DNA of 62,000 nt from Prorocentrum cordatum (GCA_963575745.1 CAUYUJ010012592.1:324437-386436); one strand, 5' to 3'. Counted from the stretch's first letter, positions 22,860 through 33,316 are shown. The notes: generated by a model not told the origin, from the letters alone. Made by a program: numbers and translations.

Positions 22860-24080
22860 CCCAGGAGACGCCCAAGAAGCGCCCAGGAGGCTACGCAAAT
22901 GCCCTTCAAAGGCCCCAGAGAGCCTTCCGACGAGACCCCAAGAGGCATCCATTAGGACCCTGACCCGAAAACAAGGCACGGTGGCGGAGCGGCGTCGTCG
23001 TCATCGTCGTCGACGTCGTCCTCGTCGACGCTCCCCGCCGCCGCCACCCGCCGCCGCAGGCGTTGGCGCCGGCCCAGAAACGAAGTCGTTGTCCCCGCCG
23101 CCGCCGCCAGCCGCCGCCGACGCAGGCGCTGGCCCGAGGAAAAGGAGAGAGGATAAGTAGGGGAGGAGAGGGAAGGGAGGGGGAGGGGTCTGATCCCCCT
23201 CTCCAAACGACCACAGAACGCGCTCTTTCGGACATAGGAGCAGGAGGACGAAGAGGAGAAGGCGGAGGAGGAGGAGGCGCAGGAGGAGGTTGCGGGTGAG
23301 CAGGAAGACGAGCAGGAGGTAGGCGGATGATGTGGATGGAGGGGGGCGAGACCGAACAGCTGCAGTTGGAGTTGGAACGGAAGGAACGGGAAACTGGAGG
23401 GACCAGGGGAAGGCGGAGGGGAAAAGACCGTGGCGACAACGAGGAGGAAACACTCGGATCCGAAAAACGTGGCCCGCGCTAGGGCGAGAGCGCAAGTCTG
23501 GACGACGGGAACGCGGCGCCGATCGTTCCGTGAGGCTCACGTTGGAGCGGCAACACCACTCCGAAACACCGAAGACGTTCGCGGAGGGGGCAGGCGACTG
23601 CCCAGCCATCGTCGGGAGAGGGGGAAGTGTATTTGTACCGGGTAGTTGTGGAGCGCGGAGAGGAGCAGAGAGGGGCGGGGGCATGAGCCGGAAATACAGA
23701 GGGAGGACAGGAGGAGGAGGGAGGAGGGTGAAGATGGGGCAAGAGTAAGCCCGGGATGCATCAATTCATCGAGCGCGTTCGTTCCACTATTTGCAAAGAG
23801 TCTAGTCGCAAACGTCAGAAAAAATGCGTGTTTTGATGTAGTGTATCTTAGATTCCCCGCGGGGGATCCATGCCATTTGCGAGTAGTTACTTTGCGAGTA
23901 GTGGAGCGCGCTCATTTATCAACGATGCTGTAATGCGCCCTCCCGTCCAGAGTCACCTCCTCGCAAGTCCTTCCTGTGGGCGCAGCCTTGGTCACGATGG
24001 GTCGTGCTCAATTGGAAGGCGAGCGCCCCATGGGCCTGCAATTTTCAGGTGCGCACTTTGCGCGTATGAAAAAGAGGATG
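22860..24080. other. Unrecognised, with microsatellite and a weak repeat
   Basis: Short CCAAGAAGC/CCCCAGAG block at 22860-22960 and CCGCCG/GACGACG triplets at 22990-23140. A segment at 23455-23600 resembles 25255-25360 (both contain CGGATCC..GTGGCCCGCGCT.GGGC and a ..CGAAGAC-like motif). I see no gene. Confidence 0.4.
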
Positions 24081-24310
24081 TCAGTGGCGAAACGTCCTGG
24101 CTTGTAGCCTTGCCAAAGAATGTTCTAATAACCTGTTTGTGATTTTCCACGAAATGTTCTTCGAATACTTATGGCGGAGTTTGTCTTGTTTTATCACATC
24201 GGGTTTTTGTTATTAGAACCATGCTTCGGTTCCTTAGAACATGTTTCGGGGTTCTAAGAACATTTCGTGGTAGGACCACAGGAAAGCCGGGACGGGCGGT
24301 CCCTGCTCAA
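24081..24310 (+). mobile_element. Short inverted-repeat element, family B, copy 1
   Basis: The left end TCAGTGGCGAAACGTCCTGGC and right end GCCGGGACGGGCGGTCCCTG are imperfect inverted repeats. The body carries several GTTCTAAGAAC-like palindromes and TTTTATCACATCGGGTTT. Other copies are at 34150-34383, 57591-57825 and, interrupted, 32065-32425. It is non-coding. Confidence 0.8.
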
Positions 24311-24424
24311 GATGTGCCCTTCATATTGTTTACTGGTTGGAAAAAAAAAACAGGAGACAATGTCATGCAATTCGAGGGTGGGTTTTCCATGCGTGCGAGT
24401 GTTGCAAATTCCTCCTCCCGCATA

Positions 24425-24575
24425 TTCCTGTTCCCCCTCCCCCTCCTGCTCCTCCTTCACCTCTCCCTCCTTCTCCCTCCCTCCCCTCCTCCTCCTCCTC
24501 CTCCTCCTCCTCCTCATCCCCATCTCTCTTCTCCTCCTTCTCCTCTTCCTCCCTCTTCCTCCTCCATTCGAGCGC
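24425..24575 (+). repeat. TCC microsatellite
   Basis: An imperfect (TCC)n pyrimidine tract with no coding value. A similar tract lies at 25620-25730. Confidence 0.9.
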
Positions 24576-25827
24576 TGCTTCAGTTTCGCAAATGCGCCCG
24601 CCGTCCGCGCGAGTGCTGCAAATTGCCCATATACGGGTGCTCGAGACACCACAGCGGCAAGTTCATATTGGACAGGGGGCGCCATCGATCCCGACAAGTC
24701 CAGGACGAGTGTGCGAGCAACGAACTACATTTTGATCAAGGTCCGCACCACGAACAAGTGATAACCACATGTTTTAAGCCTCCCGCCTTTCATCAGTTCA
24801 GCAAGTCAAGTTCAAGTTGCTTGGTCGTTTTGTTGCCAGGAAGTATCAGGCAAACCGCTGAGCACGCCATACAGATTCGCAGGGTGGTGCGACGAGAAGT
24901 AACAGTGTAAAAGGACTGGGGATGCAGGGCAGGGGGAGAGTGAGGGAGGAGGAGGACGGATAAGGGGGAGGGACAAGCTCGTGGATTTCCCGTAACATCT
25001 GACATCCTATTTCGCCCACCCATGATTTCTCGTTGTGTTGATCCTATTCCTATCCGCAGACCCTGTTTCCCAAGAGAGCACTGTTCTCTAAATCGCACTT
25101 GCAGGATTTGACGTCGCGTGCCCTGTAATCGGAAAAGGGGGTATCTAGTACACTGGACGAGGCGGGTGACCTCGAAGAGGACGAAGGAGAAGGAGGAGCA
25201 GGAGGAGCAGGAAGACCCGGGGCAGGCGGAGGATGCGAACGCAGGGGGACGGCAACGTTAGGAAGGAATCGGATCCAGCAGTGTCGCCCGCGCTGGGGCC
25301 AACATGCGGCTGACATGCGGCCGACGCTGCAGAGGGAACACCATCTCTGACGGACCAAAGACTTTCTGACTGAAACTCAATGTCAATCATCAGATAGTGT
25401 AATCCTGTGTGTGGGAGATACGCGGGAGGAGCACCGCTGGACACTCGGTGGAGAGAGGCGGGTAAGTTTACACATTGGGTAATCGTGGAAGCTCCAAGGG
25501 AGACGTGGGAGGGACGAGCGAGTATCGGATCGAGGACCGAGTGTGAGTTGGGCGGACCGACAGTTGAGACTGATTTGTTCGATCCTCTTGTGCGTAACGG
25601 TCGTTCCCCGGGCCAGAACCCCCACCCCCTTCTCCTCCTCCTTCTCCTCCTCCTCCTCCACTTCCTTTTTCTCCTCCTCCTCCTCCTCCTCCTCCTCCTC
25701 CTCCTCCTCCTTCTCTTCCCCTTGGTAACTGCGTTTGGGGGGCTCTGTTCACACACGCATTGCTGATGCTCACAGGCGCCCTGCTTGTGCTCGTGGATGT
25801 TGCGCAGGTGCCCCACCCCACAGATTC

Positions 25828-26028
25828 GGATGCAACTCCTGGGAGGTCAAATTCTGTTTTTGCCCTGGTCCGAAGTCCGGCTTAATCCCGCTTAATCCGG
25901 CTTAATCCCGCGTGATCCCGCTTAATTTGGCTTAATCCCGCTTAATCCGAGACCCGCTCCGGAGTAGCAGCTCCCAAATGGGGCTTAATCATGACATTTC
26001 CGATGAAAACCTCCAGTAGTTGCCTCCT
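25828..26028 (+). mobile_element. Short inverted-repeat element, family C, copy 1
   Basis: The left end GGATGCAACTCCTGGGAGGT and the right end CTCCAGTAGTTGCCTCCT are inverted repeats. The body is an internal array of CGGCTTAATCCCGCTTAATC units and ends with CAGCTCCCAAATGGGGCTTA. Flanks CCACAGA and CCACATA hint at a target duplication. Other copies: 54747-54932 and 56315-56521. Confidence 0.85.
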
Positions 26029-26579
26029 AACCACATAAGCGTGACCATTACCCAGAGCCCCAGCCCACCCCCCTCTGGGTAACGACCGCTACGCGGGAAC
26101 AAAAACAACAATCTCGTTGCATCGAGGAGCGACGATCGCGAATCGAGGAGGAGTCTTCCTGGAGAGGGGCCAGCAGGGTCAGTTTCGACCCGATATATCC
26201 GACTCGATGTCGATGTCGATCGGTCCGATCAGGTGCACACATGGGTTCTATGACGCCGATGTGGATCGTGCGTTGCGCTCCGATCTCCTCTCTTCAGGTC
26301 GCGGCCATCAAGTCGCGACGGCTCACGTCAGCCCACGTCTTGCACAACGCAAAGGTGCGGAGGAGGAGGAGGAGGAAGAGGAGGAGGCGGAGGATGGGTA
26401 GAAGACGCTGCAACGATGACCATCCTGGGCTCGGGGCGGGGGGCTCCAGTGTTTGGGGCGTCCTTGAAGCCCAGGTCGTCACACCTGCTCGCTGCCGAGG
26501 CTCGCTGTGGCCTCGCGAGGCTCCCCTTCGCTCCCTTCTCAGCGCTCCCTCTCGTGGCGCGCTGCATGGCGGGCAGGCC

Positions 26580-26682
26580 AACACAAACACACATTCTCTC
26601 TCTCTCTCACACACGGTGGAACAAAAACATTGCATGTGTGTGTGTGCGTGTTTGTTCGCCTTGTGTCGCGTGTTTGTCCACA

Positions 26683-26713
<31 letters not shown>

Positions 26714-26830
26714 TGTGTGTTTGTTGTGTGTATGTTTTTGTTCGCTTACTTGTGCGTGTTCTTGTGTTTGTGTGTGTGTGTGTCTCTGTTTGCGCGCGTG
26801 TGTGTGTGTGTGTGTTTGCGTTTGCGTGTT
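26580..26830 (+). repeat. TG/CA-rich microsatellite cluster
   Basis: Runs of (GT)n with TTTG interruptions, preceded by CACACA/CTCTCT. The Cys/Val frames are artefacts. Confidence 0.9.
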
Positions 26831-26939
26831 CCCTTTGGCACCAAGGTCGGGTGGTTCGTCGCAAGGGGGGGGGGGGGGGCACGATTCATTCGGGGGGGGG
26901 AGGGCCGCACGAGAGGGACTTCGAAAGTGCACGAAAGGT

Positions 26940-27120
26940 GCATCTTGCTTCCCCCTCCTTCTCCTCCTCGTCCTCCCCCTCCTCCTCCTGCTCCTGCTCC
27001 TCCTTCTCCTGCTCTTCCTCCTCCTCCTGCTCTTCCTCCTTCTCCTCCTCCCCCTCCTCCTCCTCCCATCCTCCTCCTCCTCCTCCTATCCTCCTCCTAT
27101 CCTCCTCCTCCTCCCTTTTT
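26940..27120 (+). repeat. TCC microsatellite
   Basis: About 180 bp of (TCC)n with CTG and ATC interruptions. Confidence 0.92.
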
Positions 27121-27464
27121 TCAACAGCGCCCCGAAGCACCCCCCCAACAAAAACACGCCAGACCAAAGACCGGTTACGTTGGGCGGGTTCGGTTTGATT
27201 GGTTGTGGCGTCTTTTCGTCTTTCCAAGCTCTTGCCTGTCTTTCGAAGTTGTTTAGTTTCGGTGTCACGAGGTTCGGTATGTTTTCGTTTCTGTTGTCGA
27301 CGTGGACGCCTTTGGGCATATTCTGAGCCTCCAGGACGACAACGTCGAGGTCGTTTCGGATGTTGTCAGGCGGAGGGTCCGTTCGTGTCCCCTCTCCCCC
27401 GTTCCCGCCGGTGCCCCTCCCCTTCTGTACCTGGCCTCGGCAAGGCAGGAAGATGCGGTACATT

Positions 27465-27660
27465 CTCCAAGATAGCCACCAAGATGGCACGCGATGGTCC
27501 AGAGTGGTATCCATTAAGCCTTCAAGAGGCCTTCAGACCGCCGCAAGACGGCCCGAGATGATGACGGAGCCTCCTGTGGATGGCTCCAGGAGGCCAAAAC
27601 ATTTTCAACACATAAGCTCAAGATCGCCCATGGCTCCAAGATCGCCCATGAGACGCCCTA
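27465..27660 (+). repeat. CCAAGATGG-type degenerate repeats
   Basis: TCCAAGATAGCCACCAAGAT and later CAAGATCGCCCATG..CCAAGATCGCCCATG direct repeats. It ends a few tens of bases before the spliced-leader relic. Confidence 0.5.
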
Positions 27661-27693
27661 GCCCGTCATGACACACGACGGCCGTGGGTGTCG

Positions 27694-27733
27694 CCCGTAG
27701 CCAGTTTGGCTCAAGCTAATCTGTTGGCTCAAG
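27694..27733 (+). promoter_or_regulatory. Two stacked dinoflagellate spliced-leader relics
   Basis: 27694-27715 matches the 22-nt dinoflagellate spliced leader with one substitution (CCGTAGCCAGTTTGGCTCAA, G for T at the tenth base shown). After six bases, 27722-27733 (TGTTGGCTCAAG) repeats the 3' end of the leader. Known: dinoflagellate mRNAs receive this leader by trans-splicing, and reverse-transcribed mRNAs reinserted in the genome keep it. A full outer copy plus a truncated inner copy means at least two rounds of retroposition. Confidence 0.9.
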
Positions 27734-27750
27734 TCACGTTGGAGGCCAGA

Positions 27751-28497
27751 ATGGAGCGTAGGTCATCTCGTCGTTCGCGTGGCGTGTGGGTGCCATGCTT
27801 GCTTCTAGGTGCACTGTTTGCTGCACCTAGTGTCTGGACCTCGGCAGTTAGCCCGGGGTTTGCATCGCTTGCGAAAAAGAAAATCAAGGTGGAAGTTATC
27901 TCTGATACCGTGTGACCGTGGTGCTTCGTGGGCAAGCGCCGCCTGGAGAAGGCGATGAGAAAATTCGCTGGCAAGGCTGAGTTTCAAGTGACGTGGCTCC
28001 CGTACCAATTGGCTCCGTACGCTCCTGGCGGGAAGGGTGTAAACAAGTTAGAGTTGTACAAGCAGAAGTTCGGCGATGCCCAGACTCAGCAGATGATGCC
28101 GAGAATGATGCTAGTCGGCATGCAGGACGGTATCCATTTCTCTTACGGCGGCAACACTGGTAACACGTTCGATTCCCACAGACTCATCGCACTCGCATCG
28201 AAGCAGGGCAAGCAAGACGAGCTTGTTGAGGAGTTGTTCCAAAACTATTTCGAACAGGAGAAGTGCATAAGCGATTGCGATGTGTTGCTCCAGGCGGCAT
28301 TGAAGGTGGGGCTTATTGCAGCTGAGGAGTTATTGAATGGGGACGCGAACGTCGAAGAGGTACAGGCCGAAATTCAACAATGTGAAATGATCGCGACGCG
28401 AGGCGTGCCGCAGTTTGTTATCAATGGCAGGCCGATCGCACCTGGCGCGCAGGATGTAGCAGAGTTTGAACGAAGGTTTCTTGAGTTGTTGGCGTAG
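27751..28497 (+). CDS. DsbA/FrnE-family thiol oxidoreductase, probable selenoprotein
   Basis: Single uninterrupted frame of 248 residues if the in-frame TGA at 27913-27915 is read as selenocysteine. The start is the first ATG, 18 nt after the inner spliced-leader relic. Residues 1-32 look like a signal peptide or first part of a targeting presequence: Arg-rich, then VWVPCLLLGALFAA. A thioredoxin-like fold begins at KIKVEVISDT, then residue 55 (TGA), P, W, C. In FrnE-type proteins this position is Cys-Pro-Trp-Cys after ..SD.., so TGA sits exactly on the N-terminal redox cysteine. Family signatures follow: GNTGNTFDSHRLIALASKQG (residues about 131-150), LFQNYFEQEKCISD, and the cis-Pro strand GVPQFVINGRPIAPGAQD. 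Length and order fit the family. No introns, as expected of a retrogene. Likely role: disulfide exchange in the secretory pathway or plastid. Alternative: a pseudogene with one nonsense change. Confidence 0.85.
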
Positions 28498-28753
28498 GTT
28501 CTTGATATGTTTCGACCTGTTGTTCTGCTAAGCGACACTTGGCGTTTCCGCATGATCTTTTGTTTGTTGACCGACTTTTACAACCCGCCAAGTGATGAGT
28601 GGCCCAACGGTGTGCGCGCAACTCGCCTTTGCTTGTATTATTGTTGGGTGTTCGGAAGGGGTTGGGTTTACTGAGTTAGCGCACGTGAACGCAGAAGAGA
28701 GCTTGCGAAACATGCAGCGATATAATGTCGCGAGTCGCCAGCAACAAAAAAAA
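28498..28753 (+). other. Retrogene 3' UTR ending in a short A run; possible SECIS region
   Basis: The 3' UTR runs from the TAG to an A8 run at 28746-28753, which may be the remnant poly(A) tail. It contains a perfect 9-bp stem CACTTGGCG (28536-28544) / CGCCAAGTG (28586-28594) enclosing an ATGA, and a second stem GTGCGC..AACTC (about 28611-28623) / GAGTT..GCGCAC further on. Eukaryotic selenoprotein genes need a SECIS stem-loop here. I could not fit a canonical SECIS by eye (quartet, 10-13 bp helix II, apical AA), so this is a candidate region only. Confidence 0.4.
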
Positions 28754-28854
28754 TGCAACAGCGGCCCTAGATGCCTCACTAGGATCCGGAAAACGACCCA
28801 AGACGGCCGCATGAGTATTGGGAGAAGGATTGCATGATTACCTGTGCGCTTTGC

Positions 28855-29000
28855 CAGGCTTATCGCAAGAAGGCCCTGGGAGGGCCCCCGAGGCTCCAAG
28901 AAGCCCCGACAGAGCCCCAAATGGGCCCACACATGGTAACCGAAACAGGGCCCCAAAAACACCCCAACAGCTTGCCACAGAGTGCCAAGAAGGCCCCCCT
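28855..29000 (+). repeat. CCAAGAAGGCCC-type degenerate repeats
   Basis: GCAAGAAGGCCCTGGGAGGG, CCAAGAAGCCCC, CCAAGAAGGCCCCC and similar. This is the same short-period family as 1380-1830. Confidence 0.5.
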
Positions 29001-29094
29001 TCCGAGTCTCAAAGCCGAAACTCTGGCCAACATGTATATTCACATGAGGGACGCAGAAGAAAGGGGTCGTCTTCGCAGACAGTGGCGCGGAAGT

Positions 29095-29210
29095 TGCCCG
29101 CGTAAGGTCGCGCATAAGCGCCCTCGTTTCTAATGTGTCGTGCCGCGCCGGCGGGCCGCGTAAGCCGCTGCGTAAGGTTGCGATGCCATCTCGCGTAAGA
29201 CCCCTTGCTC
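29095..29210 (+). repeat. GCGTAAGG / ATCTCGCGTAAG repeat relative
   Basis: CGCGTAAGGTCGCG, CGTAAGCCGCTGCGTAAGG and CCATCTCGCGTAAGACCC repeat the motif seen at 9235-9420. Confidence 0.55.
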
Positions 29211-29271
29211 TTCGCCTCTCATGTGTGCCTCGTCCATCTCCCTCTGCGGTTAGCCAGGGGCGGCTGCCGTG

Positions 29272-29601
29272 TCAGGCCGCAAGCCGCCTCAATTTCACAG
29301 GTGGGGGGGAAGCGTTGCGACGCGGGCACCGCGCCCAGTTCGGCACACTCCTCACACGCTTCGGGTCTCCATATCTGCCCCATTGAGTGTCCATGGTGGC
29401 AACGGTCGTGAGCTCTCCCCTGAAGGGGATGAATCCTTCATTGGAAGGCATGAGGAGGGCTTGGAAGAACTTGAGCTCCTTGGCATCGCTCGGGCGTGTG
29501 CAGTTTTTCTTAGCGAAGACCATCGAGGAACATCCTGGATGATCGTGCGAAAGAAGATCGCACGAATCCGAACAATGCACGGGGGATGCTTGTCCGAGCA
29601 A
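29272..29601 (-). pseudogene. Protein-like minus-strand fragment, unidentified
   Basis: The minus frame includes FAKKNCTRPSDAKELKFFQA and LLMPSNEGFIPFRGELTTVA, with composition and spacing unlike the surrounding shadow frames. No family is recognised. It ends where the sequence becomes repeat-like, so it may be an exon or a fragment of a mobile-element protein. Confidence 0.3.
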
Positions 29602-29726
29602 TGGCAGGAAGAGAGCTTGGGAGAGCTAGAGCCTCAACCACCCAGAGGGCTGGTTGTACTTCTTTTCTTCCCCTGACATCACGCCCTCGTGTCCCACGCT
29701 CGTATCGTTCTGGTACTCGGGCTGAC

Positions 29727-29924
29727 ATGTTGTTGGTCACGTCTGTGGAGGACTTCATCAAGGGGTGGCCGTCCCCGGACCTGCTGACGCAGCCGGAGCT
29801 CAAGGATGCGCTGACCAGCAGCTTTAAGCCGCTCCCTCAGCGTCCAGGGGTTGGCACGGGCCTGGCACGGGTGCCATGGCAGCCTTTGCCAAACCAGGAA
29901 GGCAGAGGGCACTCCGAACGTTAA
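29727..29924 (+). CDS. Possible short coding segment, unidentified
   Basis: From an ATG at 29727 the frame reads MLLVTSVEDFIKGWPSPDLL, TQPELKDALTSSFKPLPQRP and on to a stop. Composition is protein-like. No family or motif is recognised and no splice or SL signal defines it. Confidence 0.25.
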   Translation: MLLVTSVEDFIKGWPSPDLLTQPELKDALTSSFKPLPQRPGVGTGLARVPWQPLPNQEGRGHSER

Positions 29925-29929
29925 TTCGT

Positions 29930-32060
29930 CGCCGCAAGCCTGGTAGAGTCAAAACCAGAGTTCACGACGTGCCCTTTTTGTAGGGGCACCTTGCAACCCC
30001 TTTGTTCCGGCTATTTGTTGTACGCTTTCGTCTTTGCGGGTCGAAGGGTACCCTGGCGGGGGCGCGCACATCCTTTGTTTTCGCGATTGTATCCTTGGGT
30101 TTTTTGATGGTTGGCTCGCTTGGTCCATTTCTGCACGTTCTGAGGGCCTCGCACCCTTGAACTCGATCCTTATCGCTGATGTTGACTGCTGTCGGCCCAT
30201 TGGCCATCCAACTAGAACCCCAAAGGAGGGGCGCCCCTTGGAGTTAGAGCACTCTTGGCCAAGCCCAGCCATCCTCCGCGCTCCCCCGGCCCTGCAGAAC
30301 GGACTGGCTCAGGGCATTGGGCGGTAGGGTCGGCAGTTGCATGTGTACCTTACCCTTGCAGGTCCGAGTTCTGAAACCGGCTTGGGTTATGGATTGGAAG
30401 GGTATTTGCAGCCAAGTGAGCCCACGCATGGACATCCGCGTCGACTGGGTCCGCAGGGGTAGGGTTCGCAAGGGGCCCCATCGAAGGATTGCCCTTTGAA
30501 CCGGGCTCATTCCAGGCCGCGAAAATTGAGCTTGAGTATCGGGGGGCTCGATGTAGGTACCACGTCGGGTGGTCGGCCAGGGAGCCAAGGATTCACCGAG
30601 TACCTTGGCCTTCCAAGCGCAGAGACGTGTACGTCGATCCCTGCCGACAGCAGATGGGGTCGAAGCATCGGCAATGCATCGGCGAAGCTGCGAGACTTTG
30701 TTCACGACGTCCTACATGTCGGCTCCGCCGACGCATCGTCGATGCCGATGCGTCGCCCCATGCGGTGCGGTCTTCCGACCCCATCTGCTCCAGCCCCGTT
30801 TCGGCGGCCTCCAGTTATCAGGGATGGGCTGGAGGAGCAGGAGGAGGTGAAGGACCTTGGAAGCGTCTGCTGCCCGTCCGAGACAGAAGTCTTCTCCCTC
30901 ATGCTTCCCTCTCCTTGACGAGCCAGGGGGCGCTGATGCAGCGACGACGTCATCTGAAGGAGGGTCGATGCACGAACTGTCTCCTTGATGCATATCTCCC
31001 CGCACGCGCGCGCTCCAAGCTGCTCGGAAACGACACGAGGATGTGCCTGCAGGGCGTATGGGAGGGCACCTCCGTGCCACGAGGCAGAGTTTTTTTTTCC
31101 AGCAGGCCCCGTCCAAGGAGTCGACAGGGCTGGCCCCCTTGTCTCTGCGTCTGTCCCTCCTCGCGGCCACGTCTCTGGACCTACAAGCTTCCTTTCTACG
31201 TTATAACTTGAAGCGTAGATCTGAAGCTCGTGTTGGGTTCAGTTGGGGGCTCTGGCCGTCGGGCCGTTCCTGAGATCCAGTTGGGCAATCTGTCTTGTGG
31301 CCAAGGCTCGCAGATGTCAGAAGAGCCCGCGCGCTCCTTTGTCACCAGCCACCTACGGCAGCACGGTGACTGTAGCGTGGCGGGTGGCGGGGTGAAGGCG
31401 ATGGCGCTGTTGGCGTGGACCCCAGCGAGGCCCGTTCTGGAGGCGCCCGTGTGGGCGCATCGCAGCATGCGCTTGCAGATGCCCAGGTGGGGCAGGAGCA
31501 CGCGTCTAAATGAAAGTATGTCTTGCTCTGTTGGGGCCTCCCGGAGGCGTGTCGTCGTCATGGCTGGATTCCTCTCGGAATTCTGGTTGGCAATGACACC
31601 GAGAAGAGAGGGCAGCCCCGAGGGAGATTGTCACGGGGTATTTCGCCGCGCATGAGGCCTCATTGGGCCCCAGGACCGTCAGACATATTCGAGAACGAAG
31701 AGAGCCTTTCCCGGAGGGGAACCACGGCCCAGGTCCCGTTTCTCTCATGCCAAATGTGGAGTTGGTTCGGTTCAAACAGCAGTCGATGTTCACATATTAG
31801 GTGGGCTTCAGCTGCGACTGGCTTGCTTCTTCCTGGCTGACAGGTCTGAACCGCGGTTTCGTTCGCAGTTCCGCCTGCACTGCGCACGACAGTTTTGTTC
31901 GCAGCCTTCAACAGCAGCCAGTCGTTTGGTAGGGCTGCGGCCCTGTCAGGGCAGACTTTTTGGGGACTTGCTGAATCACCGTGGTGGAAAGTGCGGGGTG
32001 GTCCTTCGAGACGATTTCTGTTGCTTTGCCAAGTCCTGGCAAGTGTTTTCGCCAGGCAAG
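29930..32060. other. No recognisable gene
   Basis: Two kilobases with many short frames on both strands, none with a protein signature I can name. A GATGCCGATGCG/CGACGCATCG self-complementary patch occurs near 30725-30760. I see no SL relic or inverted-repeat element here. Confidence 0.45.
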
Positions 32061-32064
32061 GTGT

Positions 32065-32425
32065 AACCCGTTGGCTTGTACGTGATGTTCCTAGAGCAGT
32101 CCTGGCTGAGGCAGCCTTGCGCTGATCCATGGCACGTCATGAGAATGGTGTTTTGTTAGGAGAGCACTATGTTGCTCTGATGCCATGTCTTGGTAGGCTT
32201 AAGGCGGGCCTGTCCCTCTACAGGAGGAATATTCATATTCAACAACAGTCAAACAATAGTCTGGGGACGATTTTTTGACTATTGTTGAGCATGTGGAGAG
32301 TATTTTCTGAGCATTTTAATGTTGTTCCAAAATCCCCCTGTAGGGGGACAGGCCCGACTTAACACTATGTTGCTCTGAGGACATGTCTTGGTAGGCCTGT
32401 CAGAAGGCCGGGACGGTCGGCCTAT
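32065..32425 (+). mobile_element. Family B element, copy 4, interrupted by a family A element
   Basis: The left part has GATGTTCCTAGAGCAGTCCTGGCTGAG, matching the family B interior. The right part (32390-32425) has GGTAGG..GGCCGGGACGGTCGGCC, matching the family B end. Between them lies family A copy 3 (32199-32362), flanked by a 34-bp direct duplication. Confidence 0.65.
32199..32362 (+). mobile_element. Short inverted-repeat element, family A, copy 3
   Basis: Ends TTAAGGCGGGCCTGTCCCTC and GGGGGACAGGCCCGACTTAA. The direct repeats on either side (32165-32198 and 32363-32396, starting CACTATGTTGCTCTGA) differ at only two positions and abut the element exactly, far longer than the 8-10 bp duplications of the other copies. 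Confidence 0.88.
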
Positions 32426-33316
32426 GGCCAGGCAGGCTACGTATAGGCGCGACGCGCGCTCGGATTGCTCGGATTTGGCCCCATACAGTCAAACCGCATG
32501 GTGAGGATGAGCGATGTTCCCAGGTTGCCCTTGCATCCTTCATCTTCGGCCCCTCCTTTGCCGCTTTCACTTGTCGAACCCAGCTCGCAAAGCGTCGACA
32601 TGGCCCTCCAAGACCTTCGCATCCTTACCGTGCGTTCTTGTTCTACTGCTTGAGTGCATGGATCGTGTACATGCGAGGCGGTGTTGCTCCTATCTCAGGC
32701 ATGCAGTGGCGTTTGCAGGCGAGCAATCGTGGTGCGCACCGTCCTCGTCGTCGTCGTCCACGGTTGTCTACGGCTACCTTGCACAGCATCCTCCATGGGG
32801 CATCCGCAGTTCGTTGTGGTCGTCATGGTTTGTCGTCATCGCAATCGCCGTCGTCGTGCTCGCAGGCACATTGCACATTGCGGCGCGCATGAGGAAGACT
32901 TTTAAGTATTCCCCCTTACGATTTCACATAGACTTCGTAATCGGGTTCGCATACGCATGCTGCGATGATTCCCCTCGCCTTCGCAGGCTACTGCGGTGCT
33001 CGCGGGCTTCTTGTGGAGGAGGAGGTTGAGGAGGTGGTCCAGGTGGAAGAACTGGAAAAGTAGAAGGATGAACCGTTGCCGCCTGCCTCTGCCACTCCTC
33101 CCTCTTCCCTGTCCTGCCTGTTGCCATGTTTGCCCCTTCCCCCCAGCTGCAGAGGAGCCCGTGGCGTCGCGCTGTCTGCCGCCCTCTGGCGGCCGGGTAC
33201 CTCTTCTAACAGCAGCTGCCACCCCGTTGCGCACTCGCGCCTGGCGCGCTTCGCTGATCAACAGCGGGCACTCGGTTGATGGACCTGTTTTTCACAACCA
33301 CCACCGTAAGCTGGTC
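32426..33316. other. No recognisable gene
   Basis: One frame (32640-33029) contains a hydrophobic segment (SSWFVVIAIAVVVLAGTLHI) that could be a membrane helix, but the flanking sequence is GTC/GTT-rich and no homology is recognised. Confidence 0.4.

Noticed and set aside
21123-22963. Two 500-residue His/Thr/Pro-rich frames
   Set aside because: Translations of the CCA array, open in several frames at once.
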